Source: Nocardioides sp.
GTDB taxonomy: Bacteria > Actinomycetota > Actinomycetes > Propionibacteriales > Nocardioidaceae
NCBI GenBank assembly: GCA_025965295.1
Contig: JAOPXF010000297.1
Coordinates: forward strand, 1 to 5,840
DNA length: 5,840 nucleotides
Direction: 5' to 3'
Position 1 is the stretch's first letter. Each line of letters opens with the position of its first letter. A program made the position numbers and the translations under genes. The notes beneath the pieces are model-generated. The model did no database searches and had not been told where the DNA came from. It was given only the letters and a program-made list of their open reading frames with translations. Shown here one piece after another: positions 1 through 5,052 of this stretch.

Positions 1-1527
1 CGGTGCGCGTGGGCCGCTTGGTCGGGCCGGCGCCCGGCACCGTGGGCGCGACCGTGAAGGCGTACCGGCCGTGGTCGGCGAAGGCCGCGCCGTAGCCCGT
101 GGGCGGGAAGAAGCTTCCGTCCGGAGCGTCCAGCTCGGTCGTGGTGACCGGGAGCGTGTGGTCCTGGGACGTGACCAGGTCACGCACGTGGAACGTCGGG
201 ACCTGCACGCTGTGGTCGCCGGCCGGCACGCGCGTGCTGTTGTAGGCCACCTTCGAACCGTCCTCGGAGAGCGCCAAGTCGTCGAAGTCGAAGGCGAGGT
301 AGGTGCCGGGCCCGGTGTAGTCCTCCTCGCGCCAGTCGGAGGTCCACAGGACCTCGTCGGTGGCCTCGGTGTCGCCGAGGTCGACGACGACCACCTTTCC
401 CGCGCTGCTCGCGGCCACGGACCCGTCCTGGTCCAGGGTGAGTCCGTCCGAGTACTCACCCGCGGCCAGGCTCGGGATACGTCGTACGGCGCCGGTGGCG
501 AGATCCCACAGCACCACGCAGGAGGCGAGCTCGCACGCCGACCCGTGGATGACCGCGTTGGTGCTCACGATCGCGGTCGAGCCGTCACCGGACACGTCGA
601 TCGCCCCGGCCTCGAGGGGGGCGCTGCCGGGCGAGACACCGTCGAGGGCGGCGAAGGACGCGGTCGTGCCGTCGCGGCGGTCGAGCACCCGGGCGTCCTG
701 GTACACCTGGCCGCCGGCGGGACGGATCTCGTAGCCGACGAGGCGGGCGTCGTCGCTGATCGACACCGACTGGCTGATCCAGTGCCCTTCGGGCTCTCGT
801 GGGTCCTGCGACACCACGCTGAGCTTGTTCGTCGCCGTGTCCAGCAGCGCCGTGCGGTAGTAGAAGTGCCAGCCGTCCGGGTGCCGTTTCTTGTTCAGGT
901 GGCCCACCACGACGAACCGGCCGTCCGCGCTCATGTCCATGTCGGCCACGCTGTAGATCTTGAACTTCCGGGTGTGACCGTTCGTGAGGTCGTACCAGTT
1001 GACGCCGAAGGCGGACGCGAAGGCGACCTGCTCACCGGTGGCCGAGACCGCGAAGGCCCCGAGTGCGGGGGAGTCGAGGTAGCGCTTCGCGTCGTAGCTC
1101 ACGACGTCGAGCCCGGGGGAGATCGGGTACGTCGCCGACGAGGTCACGGCGACCGGGGTGGAGCGCCGGGACTGCTTGCCGCCGCGGACCGCCGTGCCGA
1201 CAGGTGCACGGGGGTGCCGTTGGTGAGGCCGGCGACGTCGAGCTGCGGCTCCGTGAGGGGGCTCTTGGTCGCAACCCGGGTCCAGGCTCCGCTCGCGGAG
1301 GTGGCGACGTACACGCGGTAGGAGCTGGCTCCCTTCACGGCGCCCCAAGTCAGGTGGGCGAGCCGGAAGCCACCGAGCGCGGTGAGGTCGCGGGGCGCCG
1401 CCGGCGCCCGCACGCTGGTCGCGGTGTGCGCCGACGCGGTGAGGGCGGGCGCGGCCGTGCTGAGGGCCAGGGCGGCGACGAGTGCACGGGTGGCGACGGC
1501 GCGCTTACTGGAGCGGGAGGGCATCAT
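1..1527 (-). pseudogene. Secreted FnIII plus beta-propeller-like protein, frameshifted and cut by the window edge
   Basis: The minus strand encodes a Sec signal peptide (basic MMPSRSSKR start, hydrophobic ALVAALALSTAAPAL, likely cleavage after ASA at residue 33). One fibronectin type III domain follows (about residues 44-122; APAAPRDLTA, LTWGAV, YRVYVATS, GLTNGTPVHLS). The frame then breaks: after codon 110 (1198-1200) only two bases, 1196-1197, precede the next in-phase codon. The domain's last strand (TAVRGGKQSRRSTPVAV) and about 398 further codons are read in the other frame, open to the left edge. The original frame stops at 1144-1146. The rest carries about seven copies of a propeller-blade signature such as VSATGEQVAFAS, MSADGRFVVVGH and VSEDGSKVAYNS, typical of TolB/WD40-like beta-propellers. 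Two consecutive ATGs (1527, 1524) are possible starts and no strong SD precedes them. Exported, probably extracellular; substrate unknown. The break is either a real one-base deletion or a sequencing error. Confidence 0.82.
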
Positions 1528-1545
1528 GCGGTCCGTTCTCGAGGT

Positions 1546-1613
1546 CGCCACGGCGTGGCGGGACACGGGCGCAATGCGAAGTCCCGCCACGGCGTGGCGG
1601 GACACGGGCGCAA
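1546..1613. repeat. Duplicated REP-like palindromic repeat
   Basis: A 29-bp sequence occurs twice without mismatch, at 1546-1574 and 1585-1613 (period 39 bp). Each copy holds the dyad GCCAC-GGC-GTGGC. In the second copy the stem extends to nine pairs (TCCCGCCAC/GTGGCGGGA, 1582-1602). The rest of each unit is the arm ACACGGGCGCAA. It lies between the 3' end of tRNA-Ser and the start of the FnIII gene, both on the minus strand, so it could form two hairpins in a tRNA trailer or in the leader of the secreted-protein gene. Its form resembles dispersed intergenic palindromes (REP-like); whether it recurs in the genome cannot be seen here. Confidence 0.8.
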
Positions 1614-1655
1614 CGCTATGTCGCGGCACACCGCAGTGTGGGCAAACGCCCAGAT

Positions 1656-1743
1656 TGGCAGAGGGGGCGGGATTCGAACCCGCGGTAGGTCTCCCTACGA
1701 CCGCTTTCAAGGCGGTTCCGATCGGCCGCTCCGGCACCCCTCC
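1656..1743 (-). tRNA. tRNA-Ser (anticodon UGA)
   Basis: Read on the minus strand this folds as a class II tRNA. The acceptor stem is GGAGGGG with CCCCTCT (a G-U pair at 1-72). The anticodon stem is ACCGC/GCGGT around loop CTTGAAA, giving anticodon UGA (plus-strand 1707-1709). A long variable arm (GTAGGGAGACCTAC) is followed by the T arm GCGGG-TTCGAAT-CCCGC. The discriminator is G and the 3' CCA is encoded (1656-1658). The long variable arm and the anticodon identify serine. It reads UCA and, by wobble, other UCN codons. Confidence 0.96.
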
Positions 1744-1772
1744 GTGTGCGACCCGCAGGCCGCACCCGGGAG

Positions 1773-1778
1773 AGTCTA
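1773..1778 (-). promoter_or_regulatory. Candidate -10 element for tRNA-Ser(UGA)
   Basis: The minus strand reads TAGACT, a TANNNT actinobacterial -10 box, 29 bp upstream of the mature tRNA 5' end, which would leave a leader of about 20 nt. No convincing -35 is seen 16-18 bp upstream. The position fits, but a six-base match is weak evidence. Confidence 0.35.
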
Positions 1779-1793
1779 GAAGCACAGCGGCGA

Positions 1794-1839
1794 CTACTCC
1801 GAGCCCCCGGGCACCAGCTCCACCTCGTCGTGGACCGGG
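1794..1839 (-). repeat. Diverged copy of the 3' end of the 2240-2647 gene
   Basis: These 46 bp match 2240-2285 at 36 of 46 positions without gaps, starting at the same TAG stop codon. Translated on the minus strand the two read HDEVELVPGGSE-stop and YDEVELELGGSE-stop, identical at 9 of 12 residues. Similarity fades beyond this tail. It could be a decayed fragment of a duplicated gene, or a chance likeness between acidic tails in GC-rich DNA. The frame stays open on the minus strand upstream, giving a possible 49-codon reading frame from 1943 with no SD, which I do not call as a gene. Confidence 0.4.
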
Positions 1840-1928
1840 CCCCGCTGACGCCCACGGTCAGGCTCGGTGGGAGCGGCCGGTCGGACGGGCGTCGGCCGGG
1901 TGGTGGTCGGGTACGCGCCGGTAACGAC

Positions 1929-1934
1929 TAGGTT
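1929..1934 (+). promoter_or_regulatory. Candidate -10 element implying a leaderless transcript
   Basis: TAGGTT fits the TANNNT consensus and ends seven bases before the ATG at 1942, so transcription would begin at or next to the start codon. No Shine-Dalgarno sequence is present between 1920 and 1941, which supports leaderless translation of the carrier-protein gene. A -35 is not clear. Confidence 0.45.
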
Positions 1935-1941
1935 CGGCTGC

Positions 1942-2172
1942 ATGGCCCGTGAACAGGTGAACGAGATCGTCGCCGAGATGGTGGCGAACGTGCTGAACGT
2001 GGCCGTGTCCCCCGGCGACAAGGTGGCGACCGGCGACACCGTCGTACTGCTGGAGTCCATGAAGATGGAGATCCCCGTCATCGCCGAGCACCCCGGCACC
2101 GTCCGCGCGGTCAAGGTCGGGCCCGGCGACGTCGTCCAGGAGGGCGACGTCCTGCTCGAGCTCACCGACTGA
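1942..2172 (+). CDS. Biotin/lipoyl-binding carrier protein
   Basis: A 76-residue protein made of one biotinyl/lipoyl attachment domain. The hallmark ESMKMEIPV lies at residues 38-46, with Lys41 as the site for covalent biotin (or lipoate). The paired hammerhead half-repeats are visible: VAVSPGDKVATGDTVVLLES in the first half and VRAVKVGPGDVVQEGDVLLEL in the second. Its length and sequence match the free-standing actinobacterial carrier family that includes mycobacterial TB7.3. Such small proteins resemble the BCCP domain of acyl-CoA carboxylases, but no carboxylase subunit lies nearby, so its partner is unknown. The ATG at 1942 is chosen because it fits the family N-terminus. Longer in-frame starts add low-complexity sequence. 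No SD is present and a TANNNT box sits directly upstream, which suggests a leaderless mRNA. Soluble and cytoplasmic. Confidence 0.93.
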   Translation: MAREQVNEIVAEMVANVLNVAVSPGDKVATGDTVVLLESMKMEIPVIAEHPGTVRAVKVGPGDVVQEGDVLLELTD

Positions 2173-2182
2173 CGCACGCTCG

Positions 2183-2235
2183 GGCCGCCCGTTCCCGTTC
2201 AATTGAACGGTTGCGCGCGCACCCGACGGGCGGCC
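2183..2235. terminator. Nested bidirectional terminator with AATT-centred palindrome
   Basis: It lies between two convergent genes (stops at 2172 and 2240). The outer arms GGCCGCCCGT (2183-2192) and ACGGGCGGCC (2226-2235) are perfectly complementary over 10 bp. Inside them is the perfect 16-bp palindrome CCGTTCAATTGAACGG (2195-2210), which as RNA gives a six-pair hairpin with an AAUU loop. No U-tract is present. The position favours a bidirectional terminator; the inner palindrome could also be a protein-binding site. Confidence 0.65.
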
Positions 2236-2239
2236 TCGG

Positions 2240-2647
2240 CTACTCGGACCCGCCGAGCTCCAGCTCGACCTCGTCGTAGGCGAGGTCGTGCAGCCGCTGG
2301 ACGTGGTGGCCGACGTCGACCAGCAGCCGCTTCAGCTCGACCCGCACCCGCTCCACGTCGGGGCTCTCGAGGACCTGGGGCCCGAGCGCACTGAGCCTGA
2401 CCAGCAGGGTGTTGCGCTCCCGCAGGACGGTGCCGCCCCGGGCGGCCAGCCAGCCGTCGTCGGGGTGGGCGCCCTCGCTGACGAGGACGTCGCGAACCGC
2501 CGCCATCCGCTGGCGGACCAGCCAGCGCCAGTTGCCCTCCGGCACGCCGTGTCGGTGGGGGGCGTCGAGGGCGAGGGCGAGGCTGTGGAGCGCGCCCGAC
2601 ATCCCGCTCGTGGTCCCTGGCGATGAGTGCGGCGTCGTCGCTGACAT
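2240..2647 (-). CDS. Hypothetical protein, 135 residues
   Basis: I do not recognise the family. The start is well supported: GGGAGG (plus-strand 2653-2658) lies five bases before the ATG at 2647. An internal Met16 (MSGALHSLAL) is a weaker alternative. The protein has no signal peptide or membrane segment and looks soluble and mainly helical. A Ser/Thr/Pro-rich N-terminus (residues 1-15) is followed by a helix-rich core with NWRWLVRQRMAAVRDVL (39-55), a RERNTLLVRLSALGPQVL stretch and VERVRVELKRLLVDVGHHVQRLHDLAYDE. The C-terminus is acidic (DEVELELGGSE). Codon bias and the amphipathic helices support a real gene. It is convergent with the carrier-protein gene and divergent from the PH-like membrane protein, so probably monocistronic. 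The C-terminal codons have a diverged likeness at 1794-1839. Confidence 0.8.
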   Translation of the reverse strand: MSATTPHSSPGTTSGMSGALHSLALALDAPHRHGVPEGNWRWLVRQRMAAVRDVLVSEGAHPDDGWLAARGGTVLRERNTLLVRLSALGPQVLESPDVERVRVELKRLLVDVGHHVQRLHDLAYDEVELELGGSE

Positions 2648-2758
2648 GGCAACCTCCCGGCGGCCCGGAGTCGGGTGGGACTTCGAGTCTGACCCCGCGA
2701 CGGCCCGCGGACAAGCCCGGGTGGCGCACCAATTCCGGTGTCTTGTTCAATCATCTCC

Positions 2759-3220
2759 ATGGCTGTCCCCACCCCGTCCGACTATCGGCTCTCGCCGGCC
2801 CTGAACGCCCGGCTGACGGGGTTGCTGCTGGTCGTGTTGGCCGTCGTGCTCTTCGCGGTGACCGCGATCGTGGCGCTGCTGCACCTCCCGCCGGACCTCC
2901 TTGTGGTGGTCGCGGTCCTCGGGCTGGTGTCGGTCTTCGCGACCGGCTACCTGCTCAACCGGCGGGCGTACGTCGTGCGCCTCGACGAGGACGGCTACCG
3001 GGTGCGGCTGATCCGCGGAGCCGGTGTGACGACGGCGCGCTGGAGCGAGGTGGAGGACGCCGCGACCGGCACGCCACGCGGGATCCCGTGCGTGGTCCTG
3101 CGGCTCGTGGACGGCCGCACGACCACGATCCCGGTCGCGGCCCTCGCCGCGGACCGGGAGGAGTTCGTGCGCGATCTCCAGGCGCACCTGCAGCGCGGCC
3201 AGGGCCTGCGGCCCCTCTGA
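2759..3220 (+). CDS. Small membrane protein with two TM helices and a PH-like domain
   Basis: A 153-residue protein from the ATG at 2759. Residues 1-18 are a short hydrophilic lead. Two hydrophobic helices (about 19-41 and 47-67) are joined by the short turn HLPPD, then a basic NRRAY stop-transfer sequence. The remaining 80-odd residues look like a compact beta-rich domain ending in a helix (VRLDEDGYRVRL, RWSEVEDA, CVVLRLVDGRTTTIPV, then EEFVRDLQAHLQRG). This pattern matches bacterial PH-like domains attached to TM hairpins. Both termini are probably cytoplasmic. No SD precedes the ATG; an in-frame GTG at 2738 would add seven residues and also lacks an SD, so the start is uncertain and leaderless expression is possible. 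Function unknown. The upstream gene is divergent and tRNA-Ser(GCU) follows, so it probably stands alone. Confidence 0.85.
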   Translation: MAVPTPSDYRLSPALNARLTGLLLVVLAVVLFAVTAIVALLHLPPDLLVVVAVLGLVSVFATGYLLNRRAYVVRLDEDGYRVRLIRGAGVTTARWSEVEDAATGTPRGIPCVVLRLVDGRTTTIPVAALAADREEFVRDLQAHLQRGQGLRPL

Positions 3221-3276
3221 CGGACCCGCGGCACCCCGGTCCGAACCCTGATTCGTGCGGGGACCGGCTGGCCTTG

Positions 3277-3282
3277 TAACCT
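3277..3282 (+). promoter_or_regulatory. Candidate -10 element for tRNA-Ser(GCU)
   Basis: TAACCT matches TANNNT and ends 14 bp before the mature tRNA 5' end, leaving a short leader. This is a usual spacing for a tRNA gene. The -35 region is not distinctive. Confidence 0.45.
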
Positions 3283-3296
3283 GTGCTCGCTGTCGG

Positions 3297-3386
3297 GGAG
3301 GCGTCGCCTAGCCCGGTTTATGGCGCCCGCCTGCTAAGCGGGTTGAGGGTAATCCCCTCTCGCGGGTTCAAATCCCGCCGCCTCCG
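3297..3386 (+). tRNA. tRNA-Ser (anticodon GCU)
   Basis: A class II tRNA. The acceptor stem is GGAGGCG with CGCCTCC. The anticodon stem is CCCGC/GCGGG around loop CTGCTAA, giving anticodon GCU (3333-3335), which reads AGC/AGU. A long variable arm (TTGAGGGTAATCCCCTCT) is followed by the T arm GCGGG-TTCAAAT-CCCGC and discriminator G at 3386. The CCA is not encoded (the next bases are CAG), unlike the other serine tRNA in this window, so it depends on the CCA-adding enzyme. Confidence 0.96.
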
Positions 3387-3392
3387 CAGTGT

Positions 3393-3430
3393 GACGACCC
3401 CCTCCGAGCGGCTTTCCGGAGGGGGTCGTC
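3393..3430 (+). terminator. Strong hairpin terminator after tRNA-Ser(GCU)
   Basis: The arms GACGACCCCCTCCG (3393-3406) and CGGAGGGGGTCGTC (3417-3430) pair perfectly over 14 bp around a 10-base loop. It begins seven bases after the tRNA. No U-tract follows, as is common for actinobacterial hairpin terminators. It insulates the peptide gene downstream from tRNA read-through. Confidence 0.85.
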
Positions 3431-3464
3431 CGATATTCGGGGGTAGCCGTCCGGCCAGAGGCAC

Positions 3465-3484
3465 TGCAAGATTGTGCAATGCAC
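3465..3484. promoter_or_regulatory. TGCA-rich dyad upstream of the peptide gene
   Basis: TGCA occurs three times (3465, 3475, 3480), and the last two form the inverted repeat GTGCA-A-TGCAC (3474-3484). The block is AT-richer than its surroundings and lies about 100-120 bp before the peptide start codon. It could be a regulator site or a promoter part. The evidence is the dyad and position only. Confidence 0.3.
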
Positions 3485-3542
3485 GTTTATGAGCCAACGA
3501 AGACCGCCCGGGGGAGCGTGAACTGCCACACACTCCTCCTAT

Positions 3543-3560
3543 TGACCTTTCCGTGGGTCA
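3543..3560. promoter_or_regulatory. Inverted repeat TGACC-N8-GGTCA before the peptide gene
   Basis: TGACC (3543-3547) and GGTCA (3556-3560) are inverted around eight bases, ending 22 bp before the peptide ATG. The left arm overlaps TTGACC, which resembles a -35 box, but a start site from it would fall within the SD, so that reading is doubtful. It may be an operator or a small leader hairpin. Confidence 0.3.
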
Positions 3561-3582
3561 GGACAACGAAGGTGGAGACAGC

Positions 3583-3714
3583 ATGAACATTGGACGCAAG
3601 GTGGCCGTCGCGCTGGCCGCCACGGGTTTGAGCCTCGGCCTTCTCGGGATCTCCGCACCGGCGCAGGCGGACACCAGCTGGGGATGTGGCGGCTACTGCA
3701 TTCGTCACCACTGA
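3583..3714 (+). CDS. Short Sec-exported peptide with a 14-residue cysteine-pair mature form
   Basis: A 43-codon gene with a clear SD (GGTGGAG at 3571-3577, GGAG five bases before the ATG). The product begins MNIGRKVAV, a basic start, and continues with a hydrophobic core (VALAATGLSLGLLGIS, about 7-24). It ends its leader at APAQA, a textbook AXA signal peptidase I site after residue 29. The predicted mature peptide is DTSWGCGGYCIRHH, where Cys35 and Cys39 could form a small disulfide ring and the C-terminus carries Cys-X3-His-His. No larger domain or membrane anchor exists, and the peptide is far too short to be an enzyme. The gene stands alone between two hairpin terminators and is convergent with a TrmB/LuxR-like regulator 180 bp away. 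An extracellular signal or effector peptide is a plausible inference; a metal-binding or antimicrobial peptide is possible. Its length puts it below usual gene-finder cut-offs. Confidence 0.82.
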   Translation: MNIGRKVAVALAATGLSLGLLGISAPAQADTSWGCGGYCIRHH

Positions 3715-3736
3715 ACCGGCGACAACACCAGAGAGC

Positions 3737-3802
3737 TTGAGACGGGGACCCAACCACCCCCCACTTTGTTCGGTCCCAGTGCCACCCCCCGGCCCGTCTC
3801 AA
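3737..3802 (+). other. Inverted repeat with alternative pairing in the peptide mRNA 3' region
   Basis: TTGAGACGGG (3737-3746) pairs perfectly with CCCGTCTCAA (3793-3802). Inside lies a second stem, GGGACC (3745-3750) with GGTCCC (3772-3777), which shares two bases with the first, so the full stems overlap slightly. The loop holds C-tracts. It begins 22 bp after the peptide stop and ends just before the strong terminator, giving the short mRNA a structured tail of more than 100 nt. It may protect the 3' end or act as a first terminator. Confidence 0.5.
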
Positions 3803-3804
3803 CA

Positions 3805-3839
3805 CACGAGGGCAGCGACTACGCGTCGCTGCCCTCGTG
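3805..3839. terminator. Bidirectional terminator between the peptide and regulator genes
   Basis: CACGAGGGCAGCGAC (3805-3819) and GTCGCTGCCCTCGTG (3825-3839) pair perfectly over 15 bp with a five-base loop TACGC. It sits between convergent genes (stops at 3714 and 3898). The plus strand continues with TGATCATTT, a weak T-rich tail, so it can end transcription from either side. Confidence 0.88.
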
Positions 3840-3897
3840 ATCATTTCGGGTCAGACCGGCTGACCGGCCGGGCCTGAGTGGCCTCGGCCCGGGTGCG

Positions 3898-4926
3898 TCA
3901 GCTGGCGCTGTCGTCCTCGCCGTCGCCGTCCGCACCCGACTCGTTGCCGGAGACGCCCTGGATGCCCATCGTGTAGCCGAGCTGGAAGCGGGTCTCGGCC
4001 TCGTACTCCTCCTTGAGGTCGGCCACGTAGCCGGCGTACGTCCGGGGGCTGACGCCGAGCCGCTTGGCGCTGACCGGGTCGGCGTGGCCCTCGATCAGCA
4101 TCCGGATCGTCATCGCGCGCTGCTCGGCGGCGATGTCCTTCATCATCGAGGTGTCGCGGTTGGAGAAGGGGCGGGCTCGCTCCCAGGTCCGGTCGAAGAT
4201 GTCGACCAGGTAGGCCACCACCGAGGGCTCGCGGATCGCGATCGCGGCCCGCAGGTCCTCCTGACCGGGGATCACCGCGACCCGCCGGTCGACCACGATC
4301 ATCCGGTTGAAGAACTCGTCGAGCGTGCGGACCTCGGCGCCGCGCGCGGTCACGGCGGTGACGTACTTGTGGGTGATGGCGCTGCGGCGCGCGCTGTGCT
4401 GGTAGAGCGTGCGCATCTTGAGCCCGCGCTCGAGGGCGGCGGTGTCGCGCAGCGCGGCGGACGCCAGGGTCTGAGCGTCCCGGCCGGTCTGCGGCTGCGC
4501 GGTGAGCAGCTCCTCCTCGGCCTCGGAGACCAGGGCGGCGATGAACGGCCCGATCGCCTCGTCGTGGATGTGCGCGAAGGGTCCCCGGTCCGACGTCAGC
4601 GGTGAGCGCCGCCAGGCGTGGCTGAGGGAGCCGAAGGCCTTGGCCCACTGCGAGGACTCCTCGAGCAGCTTGGCGCCCTCCTGCCCGAGCGGGGCCACCA
4701 CGCGGGACTGGACGCTGCTGGGGTCCACGGGCGCGTAGGCATCGGTCTCGGGGTCCTTGGTGACCAGGCCGAGGTCGAGCAGGAGGTCGAACGCACGTCG
4801 CGCCGGACCGCCCTCGGCGATCCGGGGATCCGAGGCCGGCAGCTGTCCCTGGGTGGCGATCTCCTCGTACAGGGCGGTGGCGTCGGACTCGAACAGGGCA
4901 CGCTCTTCAGGACCGTACGGCTCCAC
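3898..4926 (-). CDS. TrmB/PLD-like sensor regulator with C-terminal LuxR-like HTH
   Basis: A 342-residue one-component regulator, numbered from the GTG at 4926. Residues about 8-65 look like a winged-helix module (ALYEEIATQGQL, ARRAFDLLLDLGLV). Residues about 115-255 form a TrmB/PLD-like domain, including GLKMRTLYQHSARRSAITHK, ARGAEVRTLDEFFNRMIVVDRRVAVIP and VVAYLVDIFDRTWERARPF. The C-terminal HTH (about 262-318) has MTIRMLIEGHADPVSAKRLGVSPRTYAGYVADLKEEY, where LGVSPRTYAGYV is the recognition segment, followed by ETRFQLGYTMG. An acidic tail (325-342) ends the protein. It has no TM segment and is a cytoplasmic DNA-binding protein. The start at 4926 is preferred because AAGGGGGT precedes it by seven bases; GTGs at 4947 and 4980 are alternatives, the latter inside the palindrome. 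The gene has its own upstream region after the pckG terminator, where a 20-bp palindrome suggests autoregulation. It is convergent with the exported-peptide gene, its possible target or ligand source. The ligand is unknown. Confidence 0.85.
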   Translation of the reverse strand: MEPYGPEERALFESDATALYEEIATQGQLPASDPRIAEGGPARRAFDLLLDLGLVTKDPETDAYAPVDPSSVQSRVVAPLGQEGAKLLEESSQWAKAFGSLSHAWRRSPLTSDRGPFAHIHDEAIGPFIAALVSEAEEELLTAQPQTGRDAQTLASAALRDTAALERGLKMRTLYQHSARRSAITHKYVTAVTARGAEVRTLDEFFNRMIVVDRRVAVIPGQEDLRAAIAIREPSVVAYLVDIFDRTWERARPFSNRDTSMMKDIAAEQRAMTIRMLIEGHADPVSAKRLGVSPRTYAGYVADLKEEYEAETRFQLGYTMGIQGVSGNESGADGDGEDDSAS

Positions 4927-4960
4927 GCGCGCACCCCCTTCAACCACCCCATGCCTCGAT

Positions 4961-4980
4961 GTGGAGTCAAATGATTCCAC
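4961..4980. promoter_or_regulatory. Operator-like 20-bp palindrome upstream of the regulator
   Basis: GTGGAGTCAAATGATTCCAC is a dyad with 9-bp arms matching at eight of nine positions around a central AA. It lies 34 bp before the preferred GTG start of the regulator and 15 bp from the pckG terminator stem. The minus strand includes TTTGACTCCAC, whose TTGACT could be a -35 box, so a bound dimer could block or recruit polymerase. A dimeric HTH regulator binding its own promoter is the likely reading. Confidence 0.6.
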
Positions 4981-4994
4981 AGCGCCGCAATGGG

Positions 4995-5028
4995 CGAGGG
5001 CCCCGTCCGGAATTGGTCGGGGCCCTCG
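4995..5028 (-). terminator. Terminator of the PEP carboxykinase gene
   Basis: CGAGGGCCCCG (4995-5005) and CGGGGCCCTCG (5018-5028) pair perfectly over 11 bp with a 12-base loop, 24 bp past the stop codon of the minus-strand pckG gene. It separates that gene from the regulator. There is no U-tract. Confidence 0.83.
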
Positions 5029-5052
5029 TCGGGGTCGGTGCGGCAGGCGGGG

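Noticed and set aside
71..1321. A 416-codon open frame on the plus strand across the secreted-protein gene
   Set aside because: It is low-complexity, rich in Arg/Gly/Val/His and matches no family. The minus strand of the same region shows a signal peptide, FnIII domain and propeller repeats, so this is an antisense shadow in GC-rich DNA.
1546..1613. CRISPR array
   Set aside because: There are only two units with a 10-bp gap, the repeat is strongly palindromic, and there are no spacers of normal size or cas genes.
1794..1943. A 49-codon minus-strand ORF ending in DEVELVPGGSE
   Set aside because: It has no SD, overlaps the start of the carrier gene and is Pro/Arg/Thr-rich upstream of the tail. 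Only the tail likeness is notable, so it is reported as a diverged repeat rather than a gene.
3297..3430. tRNA-Ser(GCU) as an integration site, with the peptide/regulator region as an inserted island
   Set aside because: I see no integrase, no direct repeat of the tRNA 3' end within the window, and no clear composition change. The downstream pckG is a core gene.
3542..3570. Sigma-70-type promoter TTGACC-N17-AACGAA for the peptide gene
   Set aside because: The -10 is poor and the start site would fall inside the Shine-Dalgarno sequence, so the real promoter is probably further upstream.
3851..4648. A 265-codon minus-strand ORF overlapping the regulator gene
   Set aside because: Its composition is Arg/Gly/Pro/Ala-rich with no recognisable domain, and it lies in another frame of the well-supported regulator coding sequence.
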